Source of the DNA: Serinicoccus profundi
Lineage (GTDB): Bacteria > Actinomycetota > Actinomycetes > Actinomycetales > Dermatophilaceae
Direction: 5' to 3'
Length of the DNA stretch: 64,000 bases
Assembly: GCF_008001015.1 (NCBI RefSeq)
Contig: NZ_CP042862.1
Location: 1,240,001 to 1,304,000 of the forward strand
The position numbers and the translations under genes are program-made. Below the pieces are notes generated by a model. That model did not search any database, had not been told where the DNA came from, and saw only the letters and a list, made by a program, of their open reading frames with translations. Shown piece after piece: positions 1 to 8,969 of the stretch (the first letter of the stretch is position 1; every line of letters starts with the position of its first letter).

Positions 1-1
1 G

Positions 2-1102
2 GTGCAGGGACCACGCGTCGTCGTCGTCGCCGACCGCTCCGGCGACCGGCTGCCCGCCGGCACCGCGGAGGCGGTGGCGCAGGGGTGGGCGCAGGCCGCC
101 CCGCACGCCCGGGTCGAGGCGCACGCCCTGCACGACGGCGGCGCCGGCTTCGCCGGGGTCGTCGCCGAGCGCGCCACGTCCACCGGCTGGCACGTCGCGA
201 CCCACCCGGTGCTCGTCCCCGACCCGACCGGCCGCGAGGTGCCGGCCGCGATCACGCTCGTCTCCGGGCCGGCGGGGGAGACGGCATACCTCGACCTCGC
301 GCAGGTCGTCGGCCGCCACCTCCTCGACCCCGCCCGTCTGGCCGACCCCGACGGGCTGAGCAGTGCCGGGGCCGGGGAGCTGCTACGCCAGGCGCGGGGC
401 CTGGGGGTGCGGCGCCTCGTCGTGGGGGCCGGTCCGGCCGCCTCGCACGACGGCGGGAGCGGCCTGCTCGAGGTGCTCGGCGCAGGTCCCGACCTGGAGG
501 GGCTGGCGCGGGTCCGCGAGGAGTGGGCCGAGGTCTCCCTCGTGCTCGCGACGACGACGGAGGCCTCCCTGCTCGGCTTCCACGGGGCCAGCGCGTCCCT
601 GGGCGAGCTCGGGGTGGCGCCGGAGATCACCCAGCGGCTCGAGACCGAGATGGGTCGGCTGAGCGACCGGGTCAACGCCGTGCTGCCGCCGCCCCGTGAC
701 CTGCTCACCGGGCTGCCCCGCCGCCCTGAGCGCGCGTCGGGTGCCGGCGTCGCCGGGGGGATCGGTTATGCCCTCCAGCTCCTCGGGGCGCGCACCGACA
801 CCGGCGCGCGCCTGCTGCTGGAGGAGTTCGGGGTGGGGGAGCGGCTGGCCGGGGCCCTGGTCGTCCTCGTCACCGACGCCTACGACTCCACGACGGTGCA
901 CGAGGGCGTGGTGGCCGACACCGCGAGGGCGGCGTCCGAGCTCGCCGCTCCCACCGTCGTCCTGGCCCGCGAGGTCGCGGTGGGGCGCCGCGAGGGCATG
1001 TCGCTCGGCGTCAGCGGCTCCTACGGACTACGCCCCGGGGAGGACCTCGACGGGCTCGCCGGCCGGGTCGCCCGCACCTGGACCCCGGCCCCACGCGGGT
1101 GA
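2..1102 (+). CDS. Glycerate kinase family protein (atypical)
   Basis: A 366-residue protein resembling the GlxK/GarK glycerate kinase fold. The N-terminus (VVVVADRSGDR, then a bulky helix and HDGGAG near residue 46) lines up with the family's APDSFKGS and ADGGEG signatures, and GVRRLVVGAGPAASHDGG near residue 135 lines up with the GGSATNDGG substrate loop. All three signatures are only partly kept, so activity on glycerate is uncertain. The equivalent M. tuberculosis gene next to an erpA-like gene (Rv2205c, from memory) is of the same divergent kind. The GTG at base 2 is a plausible start, but the window edge prevents checking upstream. erpA follows 85 bases downstream in the same direction. 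Confidence 0.7.
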   Translation: MQGPRVVVVADRSGDRLPAGTAEAVAQGWAQAAPHARVEAHALHDGGAGFAGVVAERATSTGWHVATHPVLVPDPTGREVPAAITLVSGPAGETAYLDLAQVVGRHLLDPARLADPDGLSSAGAGELLRQARGLGVRRLVVGAGPAASHDGGSGLLEVLGAGPDLEGLARVREEWAEVSLVLATTTEASLLGFHGASASLGELGVAPEITQRLETEMGRLSDRVNAVLPPPRDLLTGLPRRPERASGAGVAGGIGYALQLLGARTDTGARLLLEEFGVGERLAGALVVLVTDAYDSTTVHEGVVADTARAASELAAPTVVLAREVAVGRREGMSLGVSGSYGLRPGEDLDGLAGRVARTWTPAPRG

Positions 1103-1187
1103 CGTACGCTGGGACGGACGGGAACACCGAAGCCTCACGGCGACGTTGACCGTTCACGACTTCCCCTCAGGAGAGGACCCTCCGCGC

Positions 1188-1538
1188 ATGACCGAGACCC
1201 AGACCACCAAGACCCACGGCGTCACCCTCAGCGATGTCGCGGCGGGCAAGGTCAAGAGCCTGCTCGAGCAGGAGGGCCGCGACGACCTCCGGCTGCGCAT
1301 CGGCGTCCAGCCGGGCGGCTGCTCGGGCCTGATCTACCAGCTCTACTTCGACGAGCGCACCCTCGACGGCGACCTCGTCGCCGACTTCGACGGCGTCGAG
1401 GTCGTGGTGGACCGGATGAGCGCCCCCTACCTCGACGGGGCCTCCATCGACCTCGCCGACACGATCGAGAAGCAGGGCTTCACCATCGACAACCCCAACG
1501 CCGGCAGCTCCTGCGCCTGCGGGGACAGCTTCAGCTGA
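1188..1538 (+). CDS. erpA: Iron-sulfur cluster insertion protein, HesB/IscA/ErpA family
   Basis: A 116-residue A-type iron-sulfur carrier that delivers [Fe-S] clusters to apo-enzymes. The three invariant cysteines are visible: Cys45 in QPGGCSGLIY, and Cys109 and Cys111 in SSCACGD at the C-terminus. Length is normal for the family. The ATG at 1188 is chosen because the protein then begins shortly before the conserved VTLSDVAAGKV region; a purine-rich stretch (GGAGAGG) lies 11-18 bases upstream. A TACGCT hexamer at 1105-1110 could be a -10 element in the gap after the glycerate kinase-like gene. Its clients may include the Rieske protein encoded downstream (inference). Confidence 0.93.
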   Translation: MTETQTTKTHGVTLSDVAAGKVKSLLEQEGRDDLRLRIGVQPGGCSGLIYQLYFDERTLDGDLVADFDGVEVVVDRMSAPYLDGASIDLADTIEKQGFTIDNPNAGSSCACGDSFS

Positions 1539-1540
1539 CC

Positions 1541-1576
1541 CCGCGGAACGCGAGCGCCAGCGAGCCTGTTCCGCGG
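1541..1576 (+). terminator. Inverted repeat downstream of erpA (possible terminator)
   Basis: CCGCGGAAC at 1541-1549 is exactly complementary to GTTCCGCGG at 1568-1576, giving a 9-bp stem with an 18-base loop that begins directly after the erpA stop codon. There is no T-tract. It may end erpA transcription or be part of the repeat element that continues into aat. Confidence 0.4.
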
Positions 1577-1587
1577 AACAGAGAAGA

Positions 1588-2436
1588 ATGGGCGAGCGGA
1601 GCGAGCTCGGAGTCGTCCCCGGCGTAGCCGGGGGCGGCGTAGCCGCTGGAGTCGTCCCCGGCGCAGCCGGGGGCGGCGTGGCCGGGGGCGGCCCAGTCGC
1701 CGGAGACGTAGCCGGTGGTCCGGCGGAGCCTGAGCCCACCGCGTGGGAGCTCACGACGGCCGGCGCCGCTGCTGGGGAGGATCTCGTCGGCATCGGCGCG
1801 GACCTGGAGCCGGGCACGATCCTCGCCGCCTACCGCTCCGGCCTCTTCCCCATGGGCCTGGGGGAGGGCGGTACCCCGCCCATCGGCTGGTGGTCGCCCG
1901 ACCCCCGCGGAGTCCTGCTGCCCGGTGACCTGCACCTCAGCCGCACGGCCCGGCGGGCGACCCGTGACCTGAGGGTCAGCGTCGACGAGGCCTTCGAGGA
2001 GGTCGTGCAGGGGTGCGCCGACCCCGCCCGGGACGGCGGATGGATCACCCCGCAGATCTTCTCCGCCTACCGCGAGCTGCACGCGCTCGGCTGGGCCCAC
2101 TCGGTCGAGGTATGGCGTGGTGCCGAGCTGGTGGGCGGGGTCTACGGCCTGGCGATCGGCCGGTTGTTCGCGGGGGAGTCGATGTTCCACCGGGCCCCCG
2201 ACGCCTCCAAGAAGGCGCTGGCCGGACTCGTCGACGTGCTGTCCGAGGACGGCGAGCCGTGGCTGCTGGACGTGCAGTGGCAGACCCCGCACCTGCGCTC
2301 GTTGGGGGTGCGCGCTGTGGACCGGGCCACCTACCTCGCTCTGGTGGCGGCGCGGGTCCACGAGGACCTGCCCGGCCGATGGCGCGGCATACCCCCTGGG
2401 GCCACGCACGTGCGCCCTGGTGTGAGGGTAGAGTGA
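1588..2436 (+). CDS. aat: Leucyl/phenylalanyl-tRNA-protein transferase
   Basis: Transfers Leu or Phe from aminoacyl-tRNA to N-terminal Arg/Lys of proteins, marking them for ClpS-ClpAP-type N-degron degradation. Conserved blocks are present: DLVGIGADLEPGTILAAYRSG, GWWSPDPRG, the FAGESMF block, and LLDVQWQTPHLRSLG. The first ~45 residues are unusual: Gly/Ala/Val repeats encoded by two 39-bp hairpin units (1617-1672). The real start may therefore lie inside or after them, for example GTG at 1678, which would begin shortly before the conserved PEPTAWELT region. As read from ATG 1588 it is 282 residues. The stop codon overlaps the -10 hexamer of the ctaC promoter. Confidence 0.9.
   Translation: MGERSELGVVPGVAGGGVAAGVVPGAAGGGVAGGGPVAGDVAGGPAEPEPTAWELTTAGAAAGEDLVGIGADLEPGTILAAYRSGLFPMGLGEGGTPPIGWWSPDPRGVLLPGDLHLSRTARRATRDLRVSVDEAFEEVVQGCADPARDGGWITPQIFSAYRELHALGWAHSVEVWRGAELVGGVYGLAIGRLFAGESMFHRAPDASKKALAGLVDVLSEDGEPWLLDVQWQTPHLRSLGVRAVDRATYLALVAARVHEDLPGRWRGIPPGATHVRPGVRVE
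1614..1684. repeat. 39-bp tandem hairpin repeat in the 5' end of aat
   Basis: Two copies of a unit contain CCCCGGC-N3-GCCGGGG palindromes at 1617-1633 and 1656-1672, exactly 39 bases (13 codons) apart, so the repeat stays in frame with aat. A partial third copy follows. Just upstream, CGAGCGGAGCGAGC (1593-1606) recurs exactly at 15553-15566 inside another gene, suggesting a dispersed element. Confidence 0.6.
2429..2434 (+). promoter_or_regulatory. -10 element, leaderless promoter of ctaC
   Basis: TAGAGT lies 7 bases before GTG 2442, with no good ribosome binding site in between. The position fits a transcript starting on or next to the start codon and decides the ctaC start. Confidence 0.55.
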
Positions 2437-2441
2437 GCGGC

Positions 2442-3368
2442 GTGAAGCCGACCGTCCCAGCATCAAGAAGTGGATCCGTGCCACGGCGTGAGGAAGCACC
2501 GGTCCTGAGCCGGTCCCGGAGCCGCAAGATCGGGGGAGTCGTCGCCATCGGTGCGACCGCTGCCCTGCTCTCCGGATGCGGTGAGGCCGTGTCGCGCGGA
2601 TTCCTCCCGGAGCCCGCGACCGAGGTCGGTCCGGACATCATCAGTTTCTGGAACGCCACCTGGATCGCGGCGCTGGCCGTCGGGGTCCTGGTCTGGATCC
2701 TCATCCTGTGGTCCGTCTTCGCCTACCGGCGTCGGCGCGAGGACGACGTGCCCGTGCAGTTCCGCTACCACGTGCCCTTCGAGATCCTCTACACCGTGGT
2801 GCCGATCCTCATGGTCGCCGCGATGTTCGGGCAGACCGTCCCCCTGCAGAACGCCATGCTCGACACCGAGCCCGAGCCCGACGTCGTCGTCAACGTCGCC
2901 GGCAAGAAGTGGAGCTGGGACTTCAACTACGTCAACGAGCAGGTCTTCGTCACGGGGGAGCAGGCCGAGGCGCTCACCGAGGGTGAGGAGGGCCTCCCCG
3001 AGACGCTCCCGACCCTGGTCCTGCCGGTGGACAGCCGCGTCGAGTTCGTCCTGACCTCGCGCGATGTCATCCACTCCTTCTGGGTCGTCAACTTCCTCCA
3101 GAAGATGGACATGGTCCCGGGGCGGGTCAACATCTTCCAGGTGACCACCACCGAGGAGGGCACCTTCGCCGGCAAGTGCGCCGAGCTGTGCGGTGCCTAC
3201 CACTCACAGATGCTCTTCAACGTCGAGGTCGTCTCGCAGGAGGAGTACTCCGCCTTCATCGCCGACCTCGAGGAGTCGGGCAACACCGGCCAGCTGGGTC
3301 CGGACCTCGACTACTACGAGCTGCAGCCCGACCAGCAGGGCAAGCTGCCCGAGGGAGTGGACAACTGA
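2442..3368 (+). CDS. ctaC: Cytochrome c oxidase subunit II (aa3-type)
   Basis: The CuA-bearing subunit of the terminal oxidase, taking electrons from the cytochrome cc of the bc1 complex. With the GTG at 2442 it is 308 residues: an Arg/Ser-rich n-region, a lipoprotein-type signal ending in LLSGC (Cys46), two membrane helices (about 65-95 and 110-130) and a cupredoxin domain. The CuA site [12 protein letters not shown] is complete. A later GTG at 2478 would still keep the signal peptide, but the -10 hexamer placement favours 2442. The stop overlaps the ctaD start by one base (TGATG). Confidence 0.94.
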   Translation: MKPTVPASRSGSVPRREEAPVLSRSRSRKIGGVVAIGATAALLSGCGEAVSRGFLPEPATEVGPDIISFWNATWIAALAVGVLVWILILWSVFAYRRRREDDVPVQFRYHVPFEILYTVVPILMVAAMFGQTVPLQNAMLDTEPEPDVVVNVAGKKWSWDFNYVNEQVFVTGEQAEALTEGEEGLPETLPTLVLPVDSRVEFVLTSRDVIHSFWVVNFLQKMDMVPGRVNIFQVTTTEEGTFAGKCAELCGAYHSQMLFNVEVVSQEEYSAFIADLEESGNTGQLGPDLDYYELQPDQQGKLPEGVDN

Positions 3369-5146
3369 TGGCCATCACCACCGATCGCCCCGATGTCGGC
3401 ACCCGCACCGCGGTGCCGCCCATGCCCGAGCGCAGCTCCTTCGTGCGCAACGCCGTCCGGGTGCTCACGACGACCGACCACAAGGTCATCGGCAACCTCT
3501 ACTTTGTCGCGACCATGGGCTGGTTCGTCATCGGCGGCATCATGGCGCTGTTCATCCGGGCTGAGCTCTTCGTCCCCGGGCTCCAGGTCGTGGACAACCC
3601 CGAGGTCTTCAACCAGCTCTTCACCATGCACGGCACGGTGATGCTGCTGATGTTCGCCACCCCCCTGTTCGCCGGCTTCGCCAACGCGCTGGTGCCGCTC
3701 CAGGTCGGCTCGCCCGACGTCGCCTTCCCGCGGCTCAACATGCTGGCCTTCTGGATGTTCTTCTTCGGCAGCCTCATCGCCGTCGGCGGCTTCCTGACCC
3801 CCAGCGGCGCCGCGAGCTTCGGCTGGTTCGCCTACCAGCCGCTGGCCGGCCCCACGCACAGCCCCGGGCTGGGCGGCGACCTGTGGGTCATCGGCCTGGC
3901 GGTGACCGGTTTCGCCTCGATCTTCGGTGCGGTCAACTTCATCACGACCATCGTCTGCATGCGGGCGCCCGGCATGACGATGTTCCGGATGCCGATCTTC
4001 ACCTGGACGGTGCTCGTCACCTCGATCCTCGTGCTCGTCGTCTTCCCCGTGCTCGCCGCGGCCCTCTTCGGGATGGCGGCCGACCGGATGTTCGGCTGGC
4101 ACATCTTCGACCCCGAGTACGGCGGGGCCTTGCTCTGGCAGCACCTGTTCTGGTTCTTCGGCCACCCCGAGGTCTACATCATCGCGCTGCCGTTCTTCGG
4201 CATTATCTCCGAGGTCATCCCGGTCTTCTCCCGCAAGCCGCTCTTCGGCTACAAGACGCTGGTGCTGGCGACGATGGCGATCGCCGCGCTCTCGGTGTCG
4301 GTGTGGGCGCACCACATGTATGCCACGGGCGCCGTCCTGCTGGAGTTCTTCACCATCATGACGATGCTCATCGCCGTGCCGACCGGGGTGAAGTTCTTCA
4401 ACTGGATCGGCACCATGTGGAAGGGGTCCATCAAGATGGACACCCCGATGCTCTGGGCGGTGGGCTTCCTCGTGACCTTCCTCTTCGGTGGCCTGACCGG
4501 CGTCATCCTCGCGAGCCCGGCGCTGGACTTCGCCGTCACGGACACCTACTTCGTCGTGGCCCACTTCCACTACGTCGTCTTCGGCACGGTCGTCTTCGCG
4601 ATGTTCGCCGGCTACTTCTTCTGGTGGCCCAAGCTGACCGGGCACATGCTCGACGAGCGGCTGGGCAAGATCCAGTTCTGGATGCTCTTCCTCGGCTTCC
4701 ACGGCACCTTCCTCATCCAGCACTTGCTGGGTGTGGAGGGGATGCCCCGGCGCTATGCCGACTACATGCCCGAGGACGGCTTCACCTGGATGAACCAGCT
4801 GTCCACCGTGTCCTCCTTCCTTCTCGCGGCCTCGATGCTGCCGTTCTTCTACAACGTGTGGAAGAGCTTCAAGACGCCGAAGGTCGAGGTCGACGACCCG
4901 TGGGGCTGGGGCATGTCGCTGGAGTGGGCCACCTCCTGCCCGCCGCCGCGGCACAACTTCGACTCCCTGCCGCGGATCCGGTCCGAGCGGGCCGCCTTCG
5001 ACCTCCACCACCCGGAGATCGGCACGCTGGAGTCCGCGGAGCCCGACAAGGGGGTCGCCGAGCAGCTGCTCGGTGGCCCGGACACCGACCCCGACGGCCG
5101 CACCGGTACCGACACCGGCGGCTACACCGGACAGGAGCGTGACTGA
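3368..5146 (+). CDS. ctaD: Cytochrome c oxidase subunit I
   Basis: The catalytic haem a/a3-CuB subunit, 592 residues with about 12 membrane helices. [11 protein letters not shown] (CuB His and the cross-linked Tyr, which mark a type A oxidase), HHMYATG and HFHYVVFG are all intact. The C-terminal 60 residues are a hydrophilic tail. It is placed between ctaC and ctaF with single-base stop/start overlaps, so the three subunits are translated together. Proton pumping in the supercomplex with QcrABC is known for actinobacteria. Confidence 0.96.
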   Translation: MAITTDRPDVGTRTAVPPMPERSSFVRNAVRVLTTTDHKVIGNLYFVATMGWFVIGGIMALFIRAELFVPGLQVVDNPEVFNQLFTMHGTVMLLMFATPLFAGFANALVPLQVGSPDVAFPRLNMLAFWMFFFGSLIAVGGFLTPSGAASFGWFAYQPLAGPTHSPGLGGDLWVIGLAVTGFASIFGAVNFITTIVCMRAPGMTMFRMPIFTWTVLVTSILVLVVFPVLAAALFGMAADRMFGWHIFDPEYGGALLWQHLFWFFGHPEVYIIALPFFGIISEVIPVFSRKPLFGYKTLVLATMAIAALSVSVWAHHMYATGAVLLEFFTIMTMLIAVPTGVKFFNWIGTMWKGSIKMDTPMLWAVGFLVTFLFGGLTGVILASPALDFAVTDTYFVVAHFHYVVFGTVVFAMFAGYFFWWPKLTGHMLDERLGKIQFWMLFLGFHGTFLIQHLLGVEGMPRRYADYMPEDGFTWMNQLSTVSSFLLAASMLPFFYNVWKSFKTPKVEVDDPWGWGMSLEWATSCPPPRHNFDSLPRIRSERAAFDLHHPEIGTLESAEPDKGVAEQLLGGPDTDPDGRTGTDTGGYTGQERD

Positions 5147-5547
5147 TGAAGGCAGAGGTCAAGGTCTTCGCCTATCTGGTGCCCTTCTTCGCACTGGCGA
5201 CGGCGCTGTACGCCTACTTCACCGACCCCAAGGAATGGGTCGGCATCATCGGCCTGCTCCTGACGATGCTCTTCACGGCGTTCATCGCCTTCTACCTCTG
5301 GGTGACCGGCCGCAAGACCGACGCCCGCCCGGAGGACGACCTGCAGGGCGAGATCGCCGATCTCTCCGGTGACTACGGCCACTTCGCGCCCTACTCCTGG
5401 TGGCCGCTGTGGCTGGGGCTGTCCATCTCCGCGGTGGCCCTCGGGCTGGCCGTGGGCTGGTGGCTGCTGATCTGCGCCGTGCCCTTCCTGCTCGTGGCGA
5501 TCCTGGGCTGGACCTTCGAGTTCTTCCGAGGGTCCAAGGCGATCTGA
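5146..5547 (+). CDS. ctaF: Cytochrome c oxidase subunit IV, actinobacterial type
   Basis: A 133-residue membrane protein with four predicted helices (about 7-25, 31-50, 84-103 and 105-125) and a charged loop between helices 2 and 3. It matches the actinobacterial CtaF family, a small structural subunit of the aa3 oxidase. It starts on the ATG that overlaps the ctaD stop (TGATG) and ends the ctaC-ctaD-ctaF operon. Confidence 0.92.
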   Translation: MKAEVKVFAYLVPFFALATALYAYFTDPKEWVGIIGLLLTMLFTAFIAFYLWVTGRKTDARPEDDLQGEIADLSGDYGHFAPYSWWPLWLGLSISAVALGLAVGWWLLICAVPFLLVAILGWTFEFFRGSKAI

Positions 5548-5623
5548 GGCACCGGTCGACCACGGCGGGGACGGGACTCGTCGCGTTCGTCAGCGGCCCG
5601 ACGCCACGCGTGCGTCTGCCGCC

Positions 5624-6595
5624 TCAGGTCACCAGGAGCAGCTTGCCCGTCGTGCCGCCCGCCTCGAGGTCACGGTGCGCCTGCTCGGCCTGCGCCAGCG
5701 GGTAGCGCCGGGAGATCCGGACGTCGAGATCACCGCGCGCGACGAGGTGCAGCAGGTCGTCGGCACGGGCCGTCAGCTCGGCCCGGTCGGCGACGTAGTC
5801 GGCCAACGTGGGTCGGGTCAGGAAGAGTGAGCCCGAGCGGTTGAGCAGCTGTGGGTCGACCGGCGGCACCGGGCCGCTGGCCGCCCCGAAGAGCACCATC
5901 ATCCCCCGACGGGCCAGCACCTCGATCCCGGCCTCGAAGGTGTCCTTGCCGACGCCGTCGTAGACGACCTCGACCCCGCCGCCGTCGGTGATCTCCCGGA
6001 CCCGGTCGACCAGGTCCTCCTCGCGGTACAGCACCACGTCGGCGGCCCCGGCCTCCCGGGCGAGCGCGGCCTTCTCCGACGAGCCGACCGTGCCGATGAC
6101 GTGCACGCCCGCCTGCGCCAGGAGCTGGGTGAGCAGAAGCCCCACGCCGCCGGCGGCCGCGGTCACGAGGGCGGTGTGCCCTGGTGCGGCCGGGAAGGTC
6201 GTCCGGGCGAGGTAGTGGGCGGTCAGCCCCTGCAGCATGACCGCGGCCGCCGTCTCGAGGTCGACCTCGGCCGGGACGAGGACCAGGCGGTCGGCCGGGA
6301 CCACGGTCTCGTCGGTATACCCCGTGCCGGGACACATCGCCCAGGCGACCCGGTCGCCGACAGAGACCTCGGAGACGTCCTCGCCGAGAGCGCGCACCGT
6401 CCCCGCACCCTCGCTGCCGACCACGAAGGGGGTGGGCATGGGGTAGGCCCCGGTGCGGTGGTAGACGTCGATGAAGTTCACCCCGCCTGTCGCCACGTCC
6501 ACGAGCACCTCGCCCGGCCCGGGCTCGGGGGTGGGACGGTTCACGAGGGTGAGGGCCTGCGGCCCTCCGGGCTGGTCGACGATGATCGCACGCAT
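5624..6595 (-). CDS. NADPH:quinone reductase, zeta-crystallin type
   Basis: A 323-residue zinc-free medium-chain dehydrogenase/reductase. It has the GroES-like N-domain (GGVNFIDVYHRTGAYP) and a Rossmann domain with the AAAGGVGLLLTQL nucleotide-binding motif near residue 145. No catalytic zinc cysteines are visible, which fits quinone oxidoreductase rather than alcohol dehydrogenase. It would reduce quinones with NADPH in the cytosol. The ATG at 6595 lies 7 bases after a TAACGT hexamer on the same strand. It converges on ctaF, with 76 bases between the stops. Confidence 0.88.
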   Translation of the reverse strand: MRAIIVDQPGGPQALTLVNRPTPEPGPGEVLVDVATGGVNFIDVYHRTGAYPMPTPFVVGSEGAGTVRALGEDVSEVSVGDRVAWAMCPGTGYTDETVVPADRLVLVPAEVDLETAAAVMLQGLTAHYLARTTFPAAPGHTALVTAAAGGVGLLLTQLLAQAGVHVIGTVGSSEKAALAREAGAADVVLYREEDLVDRVREITDGGGVEVVYDGVGKDTFEAGIEVLARRGMMVLFGAASGPVPPVDPQLLNRSGSLFLTRPTLADYVADRAELTARADDLLHLVARGDLDVRISRRYPLAQAEQAHRDLEAGGTTGKLLLVT

Positions 6596-6602
6596 GCGGG
6601 CG

Positions 6603-6608
6603 ACGTTA
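6603..6608 (-). promoter_or_regulatory. -10 element, probable leaderless promoter of the quinone reductase gene
   Basis: TAACGT on the minus strand with a 7-base spacer to ATG 6595. It overlaps the trpD stop codon. Confidence 0.45.
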
Positions 6609-7718
6609 TCGCGGGGCGGCTCCACCGGTCGCGGCGACCCACCGCTCGAGGACGCGCGTGGCGGCGCCGTCGTCCAGGGCTGAGGCAGCCCGCTGCATAC
6701 CGCTGCGGATCGTGTCGTGCAGCTGATCCCCGGTGCGCGGGTGCGCGGAGGTCTCGCCCGCCTCCACGAGCGCGAGCGCCGTCCCGGCGTTGAGCAGCAC
6801 GGCGTCCCGCACGGCGCCGCGCTCACCGGCGAAGAGTCGTCGCGCGACCTCGGCGTTGTGCTCGGCGTCCTGCCCCCGCAGGGACTCCAGCGGGTGCAGG
6901 GGGAGGTCCAGCCGGCGGGGGTCCAGCACGTGCTCCTGGACGTGCCCTTCGGCGTCGGCCCACCACAGCCGGCTGGTCGTCGCCGTCGTGATCTCATCGA
7001 GCCCGTCATCACCGCGGAAGACGACCGCCTCGGTGCCCCGGGCCGCGAAGACCTCGGCCATCAGGGGAGCCATCCGGGCGTCCGCGCAGCCCACCGCGGC
7101 GTAGCGGGGCTGCGCGGGGTTGGTCAACGGGCCGAGGAAGTTGAAGGCGGTGCCGATCCCCAGCTCGCGACGGACCGCTCCGGCATACCGCATCGAGGGG
7201 TGGAAGGTCAGGGCGAAGCAGAAGGTGATCCCGGCCTGCAGCGCGACCTCCTTCACCCGCTCGGGGGAGAGGTCGAGGCGCACGCCGAGCGCCTCGAGCA
7301 TGTCGGCGGACCCCGACCGGCTGGACGCCGCGCGGTTGCCGTGCTTGACCACCCGCGCGCCAGCCGCGGCCATGACCACGGCCGACATGGTCGAGATGTT
7401 GACCGTCATGGCCCGGTCGCCACCGGTGCCGACGATGTCGACGGTCGGTCCGTCCACGGAGAACCGCAGGGCGTGCTCCAGCATGGTCGCCGAGAGGCCG
7501 GACATCTCCTGAGCGGTCTCACCCTTGGTGCGCAGCGCGACGAGGAAGCCGCCCAGCTGCGCATCGCTGGCCGAACCGGTCATCACCTGGTCCATGACCC
7601 ATGACGTCGTGCGGCTGGAGAGGTCCTCGCCCCGGGTCAGCGCCGTGAGGACATCCGGCCAGCTGTGGTCGGACTGCCCAGCGACCTCCGGATCCGTCGG
7701 GCCGGCGCCCGGGGTCAC
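6606..7718 (-). CDS. trpD: Anthranilate phosphoribosyltransferase
   Basis: Second step of tryptophan synthesis: joins anthranilate to PRPP. At 370 residues it carries [17 protein letters not shown] (PRPP loop), the [21 protein letters not shown] anthranilate-site block, and GPLTNPA. The GTG at 7718 is chosen because it overlaps the stop of the upstream receiver-domain gene in a GTGA arrangement, giving translational coupling. No other trp gene is nearby; trpD beside ctaE-qcrCAB is a known actinobacterial arrangement. Confidence 0.95.
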   Translation of the reverse strand: MTPGAGPTDPEVAGQSDHSWPDVLTALTRGEDLSSRTTSWVMDQVMTGSASDAQLGGFLVALRTKGETAQEMSGLSATMLEHALRFSVDGPTVDIVGTGGDRAMTVNISTMSAVVMAAAGARVVKHGNRAASSRSGSADMLEALGVRLDLSPERVKEVALQAGITFCFALTFHPSMRYAGAVRRELGIGTAFNFLGPLTNPAQPRYAAVGCADARMAPLMAEVFAARGTEAVVFRGDDGLDEITTATTSRLWWADAEGHVQEHVLDPRRLDLPLHPLESLRGQDAEHNAEVARRLFAGERGAVRDAVLLNAGTALALVEAGETSAHPRTGDQLHDTIRSGMQRAASALDDGAATRVLERWVAATGGAAPR

Positions 7719-8137
7719 CGGCGAGCCAGGTCCGCGACGGCCGCGGTGAGGCGTGCCTCGTCCAGCGGCCGGGAGAGCACGGCGTCGGCCTGCGACCAGG
7801 TCGCGAGCCAGCCGTCGCCGGGGCGCCCGGTGAGCACGAGGACGGGCGGGCAGTCGAAGAGCTCGTTCTTGAGCTGCCGGCAGACGCCCATCCCGCCGTA
7901 GGGCTGGGACTCGCCGTCCAGGATCAACAGGTCGTAGGCACCGCTCTGGGCCTCCAGGAGCGTGACCTCGGGGGTGGCGCACTCCATCCACCGGGTGATG
8001 ACCACGTCGTCGGCCGGCCGATCGCCGACCCCCACCCGGACGGCGTCCCGCACGCTGCGGTCGTTGCTGTAGAGCAGGACCGAGACGGAGGTGGTGGTGG
8101 CGCCGGTGGAGGCGGAGGGAACCGCAGGAGTGCTCAT
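7715..8137 (-). CDS. Orphan receiver-domain protein (atypical response regulator)
   Basis: A 140-residue single CheY-like receiver domain with no output domain. The phospho-acceptor region [21 protein letters not shown] is recognisable, but the N-terminal acidic pair is replaced by YSND and the conserved Lys of the KP motif by Arg (LSRPLD). Normal phosphorylation is therefore doubtful. ATG 8137 lies 7 bases after a TAGGAT hexamer. It is the first gene of a two-gene unit with trpD (GTGA overlap) and is divergent from ctaE. The partner is unknown; there is no histidine kinase in the window. Confidence 0.8.
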   Translation of the reverse strand: MSTPAVPSASTGATTTSVSVLLYSNDRSVRDAVRVGVGDRPADDVVITRWMECATPEVTLLEAQSGAYDLLILDGESQPYGGMGVCRQLKNELFDCPPVLVLTGRPGDGWLATWSQADAVLSRPLDEARLTAAVADLARR

Positions 8138-8144
8138 GCAGGCG

Positions 8145-8150
8145 ATCCTA
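8145..8150 (-). promoter_or_regulatory. -10 element, leaderless promoter of the receiver-trpD operon
   Basis: TAGGAT on the minus strand, 7-base spacer to ATG 8137. It is back to back with the ctaE promoter in a 98-base intergenic region. Confidence 0.55.
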
Positions 8151-8223
8151 CCGAGCCTCTGCGGCCGGAGAAAGCATGGGAGCGGCCGCGGTGGGGTGGT
8201 CGCGCGGGCAGTCACTCGATGCG

Positions 8224-8229
8224 TAAGAT
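8224..8229 (+). promoter_or_regulatory. -10 element, leaderless promoter of ctaE-qcrCAB
   Basis: TAAGAT with a 6-base spacer to GTG 8236 and no Shine-Dalgarno sequence. Confidence 0.55.
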
Positions 8230-8235
8230 GAGCAT

Positions 8236-8913
8236 GTGGCGACAACTCCTGCAGCAACCCTGAGCGACGCGGACCGGTTCCACGCGACCGCGCACGGACC
8301 GGCGACGCGCCCCAACATGGTGGCGGTCGGCACCATGGTGTGGCTGGGCAGCGAGATCATGTTCTTCGCGGGGCTGTTCGCGATGTACTTCACGATCCGT
8401 TCGGTCGCGGCCGACCTGTGGGCCGAGCGCACCGAGTACCTCGACGTGACCTTCGCCTCCATCAACACCATGATCCTGGTCGTCTCCTCGGTGTGGTGCC
8501 AGTTCGGGGTGTGGAAGGCAGAGCGGGGCATCCCGCACCGCACCGGCAGCATCTTCCACATCGGCAACCCGCTGGGGGAGACCGGCTGGGGCATGCGCGA
8601 GTGGTACACCCTCACCTACCTCTTCGGAGCCACCTTCATCGCCGGTCAGGTGTGGGAGTACGCCACCCTGACCATGGAGGGCCTGACTCCGACCGCCGAC
8701 CCCTACGGCTCGGTGTTCTTCATCACCACAGGCTTCCACGGGCTGCACGTGACCGGCGGGCTCATCGCCTTCCTGCTCATCATCGGCCGCAGTTTCACCG
8801 CCAAGCGCTACACCCACGCGCAGGCGACCGGTGCCGTGGTCACGTCCTACTACTGGCACTTCGTCGATGTCGTCTGGATCGCCCTCTTCGCGGTGATCTA
8901 CCTCGTGCGGTGA
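8236..8913 (+). CDS. ctaE: Cytochrome c oxidase subunit III
   Basis: A 225-residue, five-helix subunit III lacking the first two helices, as usual in actinobacteria. The conserved blocks FITTGFHGLHVTGG and SYYWHFVDVVWIALF are clear. The GTG at 8236 follows a TAAGAT -10 hexamer by 6 bases and so probably starts a leaderless mRNA. It begins the ctaE-qcrC-qcrA-qcrB operon that encodes most of the bc1-aa3 supercomplex. Confidence 0.95.
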   Translation: MATTPAATLSDADRFHATAHGPATRPNMVAVGTMVWLGSEIMFFAGLFAMYFTIRSVAADLWAERTEYLDVTFASINTMILVVSSVWCQFGVWKAERGIPHRTGSIFHIGNPLGETGWGMREWYTLTYLFGATFIAGQVWEYATLTMEGLTPTADPYGSVFFITTGFHGLHVTGGLIAFLLIIGRSFTAKRYTHAQATGAVVTSYYWHFVDVVWIALFAVIYLVR

Positions 8914-8969
8914 GCCGTATGCCGCACGGACCCCGCCCAGCCACTCCTGCACCCCGGAAGGACCGTCGA

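Noticed and set aside
3314-5011. Long minus-strand open frame opposite ctaD
   Set aside because: Its translation is His/Glu/Asp/Arg-rich low complexity produced by the high-GC third-position pattern of ctaD; no domain.
5544-5627. CTGAGGC / GCCTCAG inverted pair between ctaF and the quinone reductase
   Set aside because: Arms of 7 bases separated by 70 bases; expected by chance in GC-rich DNA.
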